Assembly (NCBI GenBank): GCA_030831125.1
Contig: JAURLQ010000089.1
Location: 62,001-126,000 of the forward strand
DNA length: 64,000 nucleotides
Source of the DNA: Gammaproteobacteria bacterium
GTDB lineage: Bacteria > Pseudomonadota > Gammaproteobacteria > Pseudomonadales > Pseudohongiellaceae
Reading direction: 5' to 3'
Position numbers and translations under genes: made by a program. Below, piece after piece: positions 26,870 to 35,855 of the stretch. The notes beneath the pieces were generated by a model. That model was not told the origin of the DNA, made no database searches, and saw nothing but the letters and a program-made list of their open reading frames with translations. The number at the start of each line of letters is the position of its first letter. The first letter of the stretch is position 1.

Positions 26870-29086
26870 TCAGCCTGCCTTTCTCGTGGTCACTGGCAAA
26901 ATGCCTGCCAGGTTAGGTGCATTTTTTACATCAAGCTTCCTCAACACATTACCTACCAGCATACGACCAGAATCACCCTGCATTGTCATGATTGACTCAG
27001 GATGGAACTGTACTGCAGAGACCGGAAGATTCCTGTGCTGTATGGCCATGATTTCACCATCCTCACTGTGGGCTGTGACCTGCAACTCATCAGGAAGGCT
27101 GTCTGCCACCAGTGAGTGGTAACGACCGACTTGCAGTTCCCCCTGCAGCCCCTCAAAAAGCGCTCCCTCGAAATGACTGAGCAATGAAGGCTTGCCGTGA
27201 ACCGGCGCTGACATCAACCTGAGACTTCCTCCGAAATACTCAACAATCCCCTGCAGTCCCAGGCACACGCCGAACAAGGACACTTCCCTGCCCAGACACA
27301 ATTCGATGGTCCGGGACATGGCAAAGTCACCCGGCCGCCCCGGCCCCGGTGAAAGAACTACCAACTGCGGATCAAAATCGTCCAGCGCCTGTTCTACAGT
27401 GCCCGGTCTTACGGTACTTACAATGGCCCCATATTCCCTGAAATACGAAGAAAGAGTGTGTACGAATGAATCCTGATGATCGACCATCAAGACTCTGGTC
27501 CTGCACACATGCTGCACCAACTTTTTCGCTGCCTTCGAGAACGGATTCGTGTTTGCTCTCAAGGCAAACAGCATAGCCTCTGCCTTGAGTCGCGTCTCTG
27601 CCTCTTCAGCAATGGGGTCAGAATCGGCAAGCAGGGTGGCGCCAGCTCTCACCTGCGCAATACCATTACTGATCTGTATTGTGCGAATTGTCAGGCCGGT
27701 ATTGAGATCACCATTGAAATTCAGGCAACCCATGGCCCCGCCATACCAGCGCCTGGGACTGCGTTCATGATCCTCAATGAACTGTATGGCAGCCTGTTTG
27801 GGCGCCCCGGTTACTGTTACGGCCCAGGCATGGGAAAGAAATGCATCCAGTGCATCCTTGCCCTCCATCAGCCTGCCTTCAACATGATCTACCGTGTGTA
27901 TAAGCCTTGAGTAGAGCTCTATCTGCCGTCGCCCGATAACTTTCACACTGCCGGGCTCACAAACGCGGCTCTTGTCATTGCGATCCACATCCGTACACAT
28001 GGAAAGCTCCGCCTCGTCCTTGGCAGAGTTCAGCAATTTGCGTATCTGCTGTGCATCCTCTACTGCGTTTTCTCCCCGTCTGATAGTCCCGGAAATCGGG
28101 CAGGTTTCCACCCGCGTACCACGAACGCGCACAAACATCTCAGGCGATGCTGCCACCAGATATTCCTGCTGACCCAGATTCATCAGGGCGCCGTAAGGCG
28201 CAGGGTTCTGGCTTTGCAGTCGCCTGAAAACTGTAGCCGGATCATCTTTACAGGAGGCGCTGAAAGTCTGTCCTGGCACTGTTTCAAAAAGGTCTCCACG
28301 ACGGAAGTACGCCAGAGCCTTGCGAACTGTCTCTGCATACGCGCCCGGCTCATGGTCACATTCTGATACCGTGTCGGTATTGTCGGCAAACAGGAATGGC
28401 TCGTGTAAGGTTTGTCTGGGCAGTCCTTGTGTTGAAGTGGTACCTGATGACAGTGGGAACTCAAAGTCGTAATAGTATTGCCTGGCAGTTTCCCTGGCAT
28501 GATCAACTACTAATAGCGTATCAGGCAGGTAAAGCAGCAGATTACGCTCATCTCCACTCCGGGGGATTTGCCGCCGCACATCCTCGAACTGGAAGGCAAG
28601 CTCATATCCAAAGGCCCCGTACAAGCCGAGAAAACTGTCTTCTGCACTGTAAAAAGCATTGATGATTGTACGCAATACAGTAAACACTGAGCACTGACGG
28701 GTGCGATCTTCTTCATAGATCACAGCCTCTGGCGCTTTTATGTTCAGGTGTGATCGCTCAACGCCGGCATCAAAACTCGCAACATCGGAATCATCTGCAA
28801 GCAGGCTGTTGAGAAAGGCAAGGATTACCTCTCCACGTTGATTGAGCGCCTCAAAAGTCATGGTCCGCTCGACGGCACTGATTCGCAGCGGCGGGTCAGA
28901 AAACCCGATATCCCAACGACTGTAACGCCCGGGAAATTCGATGCCCGAACTCAACAGTACTCCGGGAGCATCATTAAGCTTTCTCGCGAGCGTCGCTACA
29001 GCAGTGCCATAGTCTCCTGCAGTAGCTGCACGATAGATACCTGCGCCTTTTGAAGTCAGGTAATGGCTGGTTGGCATGGTCTGCAT
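26870..29086 (-). CDS. trpE(G): Fused anthranilate synthase TrpEG
   Basis: 738 residues from ATG 29086 with AAGGAG upstream. Residues ~1-510 are the chorismate-using TrpE part (PISGTIRRGENAVEDAQQ, LLNSAKDEAELSMCTDVDRNDKSRVC, HAWAVTVTGAPKQAAI, GLTIRTIQ). Residues ~525-725 are a class I glutamine amidotransferase with catalytic Cys in LFGVCLGLQG and the His-Glu pair in QFHPES. It makes anthranilate, the first step of tryptophan synthesis, using its own ammonia channel. Single-chain TrpE(G) is best known from Rhizobiales and Azospirillum; most Gammaproteobacteria have separate trpE and trpG. A leader peptide with three Trp codons and an attenuator precede it. No other trp gene is near. Confidence 0.93.
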   Translation of the reverse strand: MQTMPTSHYLTSKGAGIYRAATAGDYGTAVATLARKLNDAPGVLLSSGIEFPGRYSRWDIGFSDPPLRISAVERTMTFEALNQRGEVILAFLNSLLADDSDVASFDAGVERSHLNIKAPEAVIYEEDRTRQCSVFTVLRTIINAFYSAEDSFLGLYGAFGYELAFQFEDVRRQIPRSGDERNLLLYLPDTLLVVDHARETARQYYYDFEFPLSSGTTSTQGLPRQTLHEPFLFADNTDTVSECDHEPGAYAETVRKALAYFRRGDLFETVPGQTFSASCKDDPATVFRRLQSQNPAPYGALMNLGQQEYLVAASPEMFVRVRGTRVETCPISGTIRRGENAVEDAQQIRKLLNSAKDEAELSMCTDVDRNDKSRVCEPGSVKVIGRRQIELYSRLIHTVDHVEGRLMEGKDALDAFLSHAWAVTVTGAPKQAAIQFIEDHERSPRRWYGGAMGCLNFNGDLNTGLTIRTIQISNGIAQVRAGATLLADSDPIAEEAETRLKAEAMLFALRANTNPFSKAAKKLVQHVCRTRVLMVDHQDSFVHTLSSYFREYGAIVSTVRPGTVEQALDDFDPQLVVLSPGPGRPGDFAMSRTIELCLGREVSLFGVCLGLQGIVEYFGGSLRLMSAPVHGKPSLLSHFEGALFEGLQGELQVGRYHSLVADSLPDELQVTAHSEDGEIMAIQHRNLPVSAVQFHPESIMTMQGDSGRMLVGNVLRKLDVKNAPNLAGILPVTTRKAG

Positions 29087-29137
29087 TGTGGTTCTCCTTC
29101 AGCGTCAGATTAAGGGCGGACCGCAATGTTTTTTCAG

Positions 29138-29173
29138 AAAACAAAAAGGCCGCCTTGTTGCCTGGGCGGCCTT
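29138..29173 (-). terminator. Transcription attenuator upstream of trpEG
   Basis: On the minus strand, a 9-bp stem AAGGCCGCC / GGCGGCCTT with a ~10-base loop is followed by a U-rich run (TTTTTGTTTT) about 50 bases before trpEG. The 3' arm is also complementary to the GGCCGCCTT segment near the end of the leader ORF, which could form a competing antiterminator when a ribosome stalls at the Trp codons. Confidence 0.85.
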
Positions 29174-29228
29174 CGTAAATTCAGTTCACAACAGTGCAGG
29201 AAGCAGATTGATTCTGCCCCTGACCTGA

Positions 29229-29300
29229 TCAGTCAAGGCGGCCCGGGTTTGAGGGCCACCACCACTGCTGCTGTAATCTTGTTGTTTGCATAGTCGGCAT
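29229..29300 (-). CDS. trpL: trp leader peptide with three consecutive Trp codons
   Basis: A 23-codon frame from ATG 29300 (AAAGG at good spacing; a second in-frame ATG at 29291) to TGA 29229. It carries QQQWWWPSNPG: three TGG codons in a row at 29256-29264, immediately before a GGCCC that can pair with the following GGGCC. It is followed about 55 bases later by an intrinsic terminator and then trpEG. This is the classical arrangement for ribosome-mediated tryptophan attenuation, similar to the Trp-Trp-Trp leaders known before rhizobial trpE(G). Confidence 0.88.
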   Translation of the reverse strand: MPTMQTTRLQQQWWWPSNPGRLD

Positions 29301-29381
29301 CTTGCCTTTGCTGTCATCAACTGTCAATCAGGGAACCACTGCTTCATTCAGGAGTATCCCGACCAATTCAGAACAGGTTTA

Positions 29382-30716
29382 TCAGTAATTATACTGAGCT
29401 CTTACAGTCCATACATCCAGATCCGGTGCCAAACTCCTGACCGTATTGGATTTGTCAGTGTCCAGAATATGGGTCCAGTCGAACAGAAAGCGGACGTTCC
29501 GTGTTGGATACCAGTTGACTCCTGCATTGAAGACATCTTCCGTGCCACCAATGAAAGTACCATCGTCGAAATCCACTTCTGCATATCTGGCCACCAGCTC
29601 CAGACCACCCCACTGACCACTGGCAGGATCAAATGGCCGACTGGCCCTGACCCCCTTGAATTCACCGGCATCAATCCGGTAGCTCGTGGCTCTGGTGTCT
29701 CCGGTCAACGACAGGGCCGCACCCAGATGCCAGGCTTTGAGGTCTACATCCGGATTCAGGCTGCGGTTGACAGTAACCGTACTATATTCACCGAGCACTG
29801 TAAGGGGCCCTACGGCAAGGCCCAGTTCCGGCCCGTACATGACGATGCTTTCTGCGTCAGCAATAACACCGGTATCAACAATGCGCAGGCCGGAAAAATC
29901 CGTGGTCCTGTCCCGTGCCCTGAACTCCCTGACATCCTTGTTGCTGCGGTATGCGCCACGCAGACCCAGGTGCAGGGTCTTGTCGTCATCCATGATCGGG
30001 GCATAGACAATTCTGCCCATGGTAGCAACATATTCGTCTCCCTGGGTTCCGGAGTCCGGCTCTTCTCCAAATACCCCCCCGGCAAAAAACCAGTTATCAC
30101 CCGAGGTTTCAAGCCGCACACCTACTGACCTGTCGGTCAGTTCGGCTACCAGGTAATTGTCGATGGAACGCTCAATCCACGGGATGTCGTTTGAACTCAT
30201 CTCCAGGGAAAGACTGTAGGGTTGTTTCTGGTGGCCACCATACAGACTGAAATTGTCGCCTTCGTAGCCTATTTTGAAGTCCTTGATTTCAACCACGTTT
30301 TCAGCGAAATCGATTTCTGCAGCCCAACCCCAGACCCCACTGAACATGCCTTCCATCTCAAGCCGGGCTCGTCTGGTCGTGAAACCATTGATGGGTGTCA
30401 CACCCAGGCCAGGCACATTTTCGTGCTGGGCATAATCAAGATGCAGACGACCTCCGATGTCAAATTCAAACTGCCCGTCGCGGGTGCTGACATTGACACC
30501 ACTGCCTTCACCAAAGTCGACTACAATGTCATTTGCATCCTCAACAGTGAGCTCTTCTTTGGCCAGCAACTCGTCATATTGCTGTTGAGTGATGGCTCCA
30601 TTACCGAGCAGGATATCGAGTAGTTGTTTGTCCGCAGCAAACATGGTGTTTGATGCTGAAGCGGCAATCAAGGCAAGAACCAGTGTCTTTAATTTCGCTT
30701 TATTAAGAAGTGGCAT
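29382..30716 (-). CDS. OprO/OprP-type outer-membrane porin (phosphate-selective family)
   Basis: 444 residues with a signal peptide (LVLALIAASASNTMFA) and a short periplasmic coiled start (LLDILLGNGAITQQQYDELLAKEEL), typical of Phosphate-selective porin O and P proteins. The barrel begins FEFDIGGRLHLDYAQHE and includes RRARLEMEGMFSGVWGWAAEIDFAENVVEIKD; the C-terminus ends AQYNY with an aromatic. Trimeric anion channels of this family import phosphate or pyrophosphate. Three 11-bp repeats resembling Pho half-sites lie at 30797-30829, which fits PhoB control and the adjacent pho/pst locus. Selectivity cannot be read directly. Confidence 0.85.
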   Translation of the reverse strand: MPLLNKAKLKTLVLALIAASASNTMFAADKQLLDILLGNGAITQQQYDELLAKEELTVEDANDIVVDFGEGSGVNVSTRDGQFEFDIGGRLHLDYAQHENVPGLGVTPINGFTTRRARLEMEGMFSGVWGWAAEIDFAENVVEIKDFKIGYEGDNFSLYGGHQKQPYSLSLEMSSNDIPWIERSIDNYLVAELTDRSVGVRLETSGDNWFFAGGVFGEEPDSGTQGDEYVATMGRIVYAPIMDDDKTLHLGLRGAYRSNKDVREFRARDRTTDFSGLRIVDTGVIADAESIVMYGPELGLAVGPLTVLGEYSTVTVNRSLNPDVDLKAWHLGAALSLTGDTRATSYRIDAGEFKGVRASRPFDPASGQWGGLELVARYAEVDFDDGTFIGGTEDVFNAGVNWYPTRNVRFLFDWTHILDTDKSNTVRSLAPDLDVWTVRAQYNY

Positions 30717-30796
30717 CCGATTATCTCATTGAAGTTAATGGAAAAATCCGAAACCACATACCCCTGCCCGGATTCATGGCGCGCACTTTATAAAAG

Positions 30797-30829
30797 CAGG
30801 GTTAAAGTAACATTAATGGGGGATTAAAG
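30797..30829 (-). promoter_or_regulatory. Candidate Pho box (three 11-bp repeats) upstream of the OprO/P porin
   Basis: On the minus strand three consecutive 11-mers begin CTTTAAT, CATTAAT and CTTTAAC, giving the strict 11-base spacing of PhoB half-sites. A TATAAA hexamer follows at 30787-30792 and could be the -10, with the first two repeats in the -35 position. Match to CTGTCAT is partial (4-5 of 7). Confidence 0.45.
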
Positions 30830-30874
30830 TTTTATTGGCATTCCATGAAGATTATGTAAAGAGCGTGCCGGAGA

Positions 30875-31873
30875 TTAACGGACTGGATTGAAAACTCTTG
30901 CCAGCAATGCGTTCAATTGCCGGGGATCCCACGGGGTTTCAACCCTCGTACTGACTACTGGTACGGTTGCCCCATCCTTGAAATCGGCAACCCTGTAATT
31001 GAACGTATATGTAGGTTCAACACCCATTCGCAGGTCACTCATGACGACAGATCCATTCATTTCCCTTACGCCGAAAAATCCATGTGTGAAATATGCCAGC
31101 CGCTGGACAGGCCAGTGCCGCCATATGGGTTCAATCAGCGTCTTGTCATCTGCATGGAAACTGAATTCCAGGGTATGGGGTTCATCCAGCATCGAATACC
31201 AGGCCTCGTAATACCCGCCTTCCGCCATCACCACTGCCCGCCAGAGAATGCTGTTGAAGGGGGCGGGTGTCGTCAGGATGGATTGCCATGCCAACTCCTG
31301 ATCAGAGAGTTCTTCGCGCATGACTCTTTCGATATGGAATTTTGCCCCCACGGTCCAGACCAGATAGGCACTGCTCAGCCCCAGGCCGAGCCAGGCGCTG
31401 ATCTGCCTGCCTTCACTCTCCCTTTTCAGGAACAGGGCAGTCAATACGCCCACCACAAGCGGCAGGGTGTAGGCAGGATCTATGATGAATATGGTTGAGC
31501 CACTGAAGGGGTAGTCGCTGATTGGCCAGAACAGCTGTGTGCCGTAGACAGTGAAAAGATCAAGCAGGGGATGGGTGAAGAGTGCAAAAAAACACAGTGG
31601 CCACCATAGTTGCCAGTTCCCCCCTACTCGCCTGAACAGTTTCGACATTACCCATGCGACGACGGGGGATATCAGTGCCAGAATGAAAAGGGAATGACTG
31701 AAGGAGCGATGAAAGGTTACCGTGGCCACAGCATCAGCGTATGGAATGAAACTGTCCAGGTCCGGCAGAGTGCCGCATATGGCTCCGGCGAGTGCAGCCC
31801 TGCCCCCTATCTTTCTGCCGAGTGCAAGCTCACCCATCGTTGCACCCAATGCTATCTGTGTTACTGAATCCAT
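30875..31873 (-). CDS. YdjM/LexA-binding-like membrane metal-dependent hydrolase family protein
   Basis: 332 residues from ATG 31873; longer frames upstream overlap the next gene and look unreal. The N-terminus MDSVTQIALGATMGELALGRK and GTLPDLDSFIPYADAV...FHRSFSHSL are hallmarks of the YdjM (DUF457) membrane-bound metal-dependent hydrolase family. Several membrane spans follow (LWWPLCFFALFTHPLLDLFTVYGTQLFWP, a second His/Asp site). The C-terminal ~170 residues form a soluble domain. Function unknown in the family; His and Asp residues suggest a metal site at the membrane. The start overlaps by one base the stop of the gene upstream. Confidence 0.8.
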   Translation of the reverse strand: MDSVTQIALGATMGELALGRKIGGRAALAGAICGTLPDLDSFIPYADAVATVTFHRSFSHSLFILALISPVVAWVMSKLFRRVGGNWQLWWPLCFFALFTHPLLDLFTVYGTQLFWPISDYPFSGSTIFIIDPAYTLPLVVGVLTALFLKRESEGRQISAWLGLGLSSAYLVWTVGAKFHIERVMREELSDQELAWQSILTTPAPFNSILWRAVVMAEGGYYEAWYSMLDEPHTLEFSFHADDKTLIEPIWRHWPVQRLAYFTHGFFGVREMNGSVVMSDLRMGVEPTYTFNYRVADFKDGATVPVVSTRVETPWDPRQLNALLARVFNPVR

Positions 31874-32238
31874 CAGACTGCTTTCACCGATACACCTGAA
31901 TGAAACAGGACCAGATTTTCCCGCATTTGTTCCAGCCCCTGCTCCATGGTCAGGCAATCCCCCGTATCCAGCAGCATATGAACAATCAGACCTGCTCCCA
32001 GTAAACGGGTTGCTGATGGCACACAGAGCACTGCATACACCAGTACAGCAGGCAGGGTGTGCAGTGGATGAAAGCCCATACTGCACCTGCCCGGATCATA
32101 AATCGGACTGGCCAGCAGATGGTCCACATCAACCAGCATGCCTGCCATCATGATTCCGAACACAAAGAGTGCTTTTTTACGATAGAAACACAAGGCAATT
32201 GCTGCAGGAACAAGCAGGTGGAGCAGAAGATGAAGCAT
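31873..32238 (-). CDS. DUF6122 family small membrane protein
   Basis: 121 residues, mostly hydrophobic, with three or four membrane spans: MLHLLLHLLVPAAIALCFY, LFVFGIMMAGMLVDVDHLL, then PIYDPGRCSMGFHPLHTLPAVLVYAVL. The DVDHLL and RCSMGFHPLH motifs resemble DUF6122, distantly like the YdjM metal motif in the next gene. It overlaps that gene by one base, so the two are co-translated and may act together. Function unknown. Confidence 0.72.
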   Translation of the reverse strand: MLHLLLHLLVPAAIALCFYRKKALFVFGIMMAGMLVDVDHLLASPIYDPGRCSMGFHPLHTLPAVLVYAVLCVPSATRLLGAGLIVHMLLDTGDCLTMEQGLEQMRENLVLFHSGVSVKAV

Positions 32239-32250
32239 ATAACGGTTCCT

Positions 32251-32631
32251 TCAACTTACCCGCGTAGCCTGATGAAAGTGCAGTTGCCAGACTTCCAGAC
32301 TGCTGCTGTAGCGCCACAATGAACAATGTCTTGCCCCCGGACTGACCGGCTGCCCGGACTGTTTCCGGATTGCGTGATAAACGAGAAGTCTCGCATCATC
32401 ACCCGTTATCAGCATCCTGAAGTCCAGCAGTTCCCAGCGTGCTTCGACATCCTTCTGCAGTATCCAGTTGATGACATCTGCACGGGAACTGATTCTGCCA
32501 GTCGGGTTGACCTCCGTGAAATCTTCAGCAAGCAGCACTTCAAGCTCTGCATCATTGCCTTTGAAATCCCTGTGTAACAGGGATAATTCGAGATTCATCA
32601 TCTGCTGTTCTGCAGGGATTCCTTGTGGCAT
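32251..32631 (-). CDS. DUF4440 / NTF2-like small protein
   Basis: 126 residues with the DUF4440 (NTF2-like alpha+beta barrel) layout: LELSLLHRDFKGNDAELEVLLAEDFTEVNPTGRISSRADVINWI, then a beta-rich half ending WQLHFHQATRV. Cytoplasmic, no signal peptide. Such domains bind small hydrophobic ligands or act as small enzymes; no specific role can be read here. It overlaps the ubiH stop codon by one base (TAATG), so it is translated with ubiH. Confidence 0.75.
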   Translation of the reverse strand: MPQGIPAEQQMMNLELSLLHRDFKGNDAELEVLLAEDFTEVNPTGRISSRADVINWILQKDVEARWELLDFRMLITGDDARLLVYHAIRKQSGQPVSPGARHCSLWRYSSSLEVWQLHFHQATRVS

Positions 32632-33887
32632 TACAGTCTCACTCTGGCCTGACGCATGCCCATGGACTGACGGCTCAGCGTATTGCGCAGAGGAGGCAGC
32701 AGATCGATGCTGGCCATGCCCAGGTGTCTCACTCCTGCAATCACCAGGTTGGAACTGCTGAACATACGGGTCATGTAGTCACTGAATCTGATGGTCATCA
32801 ACTGGTCGGTATTGACCTCGTTTACATAACACTGCAGTCGTTTGAAGTCTCCCGGACTGATGTCCTGCGCGATTGAAACCAGGATGTTTTCGGCCAGCGC
32901 CATAGTATCTCGCAGCGCCAGATTGAATCCCTGTCCGGCAACAGGATGCAAGGTATGCGCCACATTCCCCAACAGCACCAGTGCTGGACGAATCTGCTCA
33001 TCAGCGGTACTTAGTGCGAGCGGGAACATCGCCCGTTTGCCGACTTTTGTGAATTTGCCGACCCTGTTACCGAAATCCAGCTGCAACTGCGTCAGGAATT
33101 CCTGGTCTCCGAGCTCGAATATTTGCTGTATGTCCTTGTCAGGATGTGTCCAGACCAGTGCGGCGCGATGCATGCCATCGATATCAGAAAGCGGTAACAG
33201 AGCCAAAGGCCCCTTGGGGGTAAAACGTTCCCAGGCACGGCCATTGTGGTGAGAGGTAAAGGCAACATTGGCGATCAGGGCGCTCTGCCCGTACTTTTCC
33301 CGGGCCTGCGAAATACCCAGTTGCGCAGGAAGCCCCGAACGTCCGCCATCTGCCAGCACTACCAGAGAGGCAGTTATAACCTGCTCTTTACCCTGCTCAT
33401 TTGATTTCAGGCGCAGACTCATACCGCCCGGGCAGGGACTGATGCTTTCAACAGTAACAGGTGCACTGACCTCAACATGCTCCTGTGCCAGCAGCGCCTT
33501 GTTGAGGGCAAGACCCAAAGCCCTGTTCTCAGTGACATAACCCAGAGCAGGCACTCTTTCGGTAGCGCTGTCGAGCCTGACTGAACCGAACCGCCCCTTA
33601 TCTGACACATGGATATCAATGATGGGCTCTGCATGGGAAACGAGATGCTCCCATATGCCCAGAACGCGGAAATATTCGACAGTGCTTGCAGAGAGCACTG
33701 TACTGCGTATATCGAACCCCGGTTGAAGAATCTGGTCATCTGATTTCAGCGGTGCTGCTGCCTCCACCACAAGCAGAGATGGCGGCTTTCGCTGAGGATT
33801 GCAGACCAGGGCATTGGCCAGGCTTGCACCCACCATGCCGGCACCAACTATGACGACATCGTAGTGCTGCTCAATTGCAAGTGCCAT
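32631..33887 (-). CDS. ubiH: UbiH-type FAD-dependent ubiquinone-biosynthesis hydroxylase
   Basis: 418 residues. The FAD Rossmann motif VVIVGAGMVGASLANAL is at the N-terminus, the NAD(P)H/FAD DG motif VVLADGGRSGLP mid-way, and the second FAD motif LLGNVAHTLHPVAGQGFNLALRD near residue 300, which matches the UbiH/UbiF/VisC family. It hydroxylates the aromatic ring of ubiquinone precursors at the inner membrane. The gene order ygfB-pepP-ubiH is conserved in Gammaproteobacteria and supports UbiH over UbiF or UbiI, although the DUF4440 gene follows where ubiI often sits. Confidence 0.9.
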   Translation of the reverse strand: MALAIEQHYDVVIVGAGMVGASLANALVCNPQRKPPSLLVVEAAAPLKSDDQILQPGFDIRSTVLSASTVEYFRVLGIWEHLVSHAEPIIDIHVSDKGRFGSVRLDSATERVPALGYVTENRALGLALNKALLAQEHVEVSAPVTVESISPCPGGMSLRLKSNEQGKEQVITASLVVLADGGRSGLPAQLGISQAREKYGQSALIANVAFTSHHNGRAWERFTPKGPLALLPLSDIDGMHRAALVWTHPDKDIQQIFELGDQEFLTQLQLDFGNRVGKFTKVGKRAMFPLALSTADEQIRPALVLLGNVAHTLHPVAGQGFNLALRDTMALAENILVSIAQDISPGDFKRLQCYVNEVNTDQLMTIRFSDYMTRMFSSSNLVIAGVRHLGMASIDLLPPLRNTLSRQSMGMRQARVRL

Positions 33888-33909
33888 GGAGCGGATCCCT
33901 TTTCACGAA

Positions 33910-35226
33910 TCAGGCTTGCGCCATGAAACTCTCGATTTCAGCAACTGTTTTGGGAATCCCGGATGTCAGAACTTCGTGACCGTTGCGTGTTACCGCCACA
34001 TCATCCTCAATGCGAACGCCTATGCCTCGCCAGCACTCGTCCACACTGGTGTTTTGCCGCGATATATAAATTCCGGGCTCTACTGTCATCACCATTCCCG
34101 GCTCCAGCTGACGCCACTGGCCTTCAATCTTGTAGTCTCCCACATCATGTACATCCATACCGATCCAGTGACCGGCCCGATGCATGTAGAAGTCGCGGTA
34201 GGCGCCGCTTTCAATCAGCGCATCAACTTCACCCTTCAGCAATCCAAGCTCAACCAGACCTTCTGTTATGACCCTGACAGTTGTGCTGTGGGGATCATCC
34301 CAGTGATTGCCGGGTTTTACCTGCTCTATTGCCGCCAGCTGGGCCTTTAGCACCAGTTCGTAAATGGCCTTTTGCTCGACACTGAATTTTCCATTGACCG
34401 GGAAGGTTCTCGTGATATCCGAGGCATAATGCTGGAACTCGCAACCTGCATCTATCAACAGCAGATCCCCATCGGAAAGTTGCTGGTTATTTTCTGTGTA
34501 ATGAAGAATGCAGGCGTTGTCTCCACCTGCCACTATCGATGTGTAGGCAGATGAAACACAGCCACTACGGAAGAACTCATACATGAATTCGGCTTCCACC
34601 TCGTACTCGTACATACCAGGTTTGCAAACCGCCATTGCCCGTTTGTGCGCCCTGACCGCAATCTGTCCGGACTCACGCATCAGTTCCAGTTCCGCTTTTG
34701 ACTTGATCAGTCGCATTTCGTGCAGCAGATGATCAAGCACCAGAAACTCTCCCGGAGAGTGTGCTCCGCTGCGAACCTTCTTCCTGATGACCTTTACCCA
34801 CTCCATGACCTTGTGATCAAACTGCTCATCCTTGCCCATCGCGTAATAAACACGCTCTCTGCCTTCAATAAGACCGGGAAGAATGTCATCTATGTCGGAG
34901 ATCGGAAAGGCATCATCCATACCCAGCTCACTTATAGCCGCTTCAGGACCCAGTAATTTTCCATTCCACAGTTCCTTGTGCGGATCTTTTTCCTGACAAA
35001 AGAGCAGGCACTGGCCCTGGGCCCTGCCCGGAATCAGCACCAGCACACTATAGGCTTCATTGAAGCCTGTCAGGTAATGGAGGTCACTGCTCTGACGATA
35101 ACGGTACTCGGTATCGCCATTGCGCAATACAGCATTTGCCGATGCCAGTATTGCAATACTGTTCGACTCCATATGGTTCATCAGGTCCAGGCGTCTCTGC
35201 TTGAATTCTTTCTGCGTAATCGGCAT
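33910..35226 (-). CDS. pepP: Xaa-Pro aminopeptidase (proline aminopeptidase P II)
   Basis: 438 residues from ATG 35226; a GTG start at 35259 is possible but less like the family. N-terminal creatinase-like domain, then the metallopeptidase M24 core with metal ligands in DAGCEFQHYASDITRTFPV (two Asp), HRAGHWIGMDVHDVGDY (His), VEPGIYI and the C-terminal RIEDDVAVT (Glu). It removes N-terminal residues before proline with two Mn ions, in the cytoplasm. It lies 22 bases before ubiH in the conserved ygfB-pepP-ubiH operon. Confidence 0.95.
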   Translation of the reverse strand: MPITQKEFKQRRLDLMNHMESNSIAILASANAVLRNGDTEYRYRQSSDLHYLTGFNEAYSVLVLIPGRAQGQCLLFCQEKDPHKELWNGKLLGPEAAISELGMDDAFPISDIDDILPGLIEGRERVYYAMGKDEQFDHKVMEWVKVIRKKVRSGAHSPGEFLVLDHLLHEMRLIKSKAELELMRESGQIAVRAHKRAMAVCKPGMYEYEVEAEFMYEFFRSGCVSSAYTSIVAGGDNACILHYTENNQQLSDGDLLLIDAGCEFQHYASDITRTFPVNGKFSVEQKAIYELVLKAQLAAIEQVKPGNHWDDPHSTTVRVITEGLVELGLLKGEVDALIESGAYRDFYMHRAGHWIGMDVHDVGDYKIEGQWRQLEPGMVMTVEPGIYISRQNTSVDECWRGIGVRIEDDVAVTRNGHEVLTSGIPKTVAEIESFMAQA

Positions 35227-35288
35227 GCAATGAATCTCTTTGGGAAATATGGGGCTCACTGAAAGTCGGATTCAGCGAAAAGCCGGTT

Positions 35289-35855
35289 TCAATGGAAAAC
35301 GGGATTTTCCTGGTCAGTGCCCGAATCCGGCACCTCACCACAAATGCCTACAAGTTGCTGATACAGGGTTATGGCAGCCATACGGACATACTCCACAAGC
35401 TCCATGAAATCTTCCTCATCCTGCTCATCGACCTGATCCTGGGCATCACCGATACAGGCCAGATCCCCGAAGTCACTGAGTATTTCCCGGGCTTCCTTGC
35501 TGAGATTGGACTCCGGCCGGATATATCCTGCGGCAAAACCAGTAGTAAAACTTTCACACCACTGGGCTAGTGCTGAAACACGTTCCCTGATGCTCGCATC
35601 ATCACAGGGAAGTAACGGCTGGAAGCTGTATTCAACGCTGCCAAGCTGTCCATTGGCCTCTTTTGCCAGTCTTTCCAGCAACTTGCGCACAACCGGCAAC
35701 AATTCATGATCCAGCAGGTCACTGACATCGTCCGGATCCGGTTGAATCACGCCACTGCACAACTGGCCTGTCAGCAGACCATGAAATTCGGCAGGTGTGA
35801 TACCGGGCAGGGAGTCAGCCAGCAATTGTGCAGTCAGGTCGTAATCAGCTTGCAT
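35289..35855 (-). CDS. ygfB: YgfB / UPF0149 family protein
   Basis: 188 residues, acidic and helical. The N-terminus (LLADSLPGITPAEFHGLLTGQLCSG) and the mid block LAQWCESFTTGFAAGYI are the YgfB/UPF0149 signature. In Pseudomonas aeruginosa the family represses ampDh3 induction and affects beta-lactam resistance; in most species the role is unclear. First gene of the ygfB-pepP-ubiH group and divergent from the zapA pair. Confidence 0.9.
   Translation of the reverse strand: MQADYDLTAQLLADSLPGITPAEFHGLLTGQLCSGVIQPDPDDVSDLLDHELLPVVRKLLERLAKEANGQLGSVEYSFQPLLPCDDASIRERVSALAQWCESFTTGFAAGYIRPESNLSKEAREILSDFGDLACIGDAQDQVDEQDEEDFMELVEYVRMAAITLYQQLVGICGEVPDSGTDQENPVFH

Noticed and set aside
29286-30128. 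280-codon plus-strand frame opposite the porin and across the trp leader
   Set aside because: Overlaps the clear porin gene on the other strand and shows no recognised domain.
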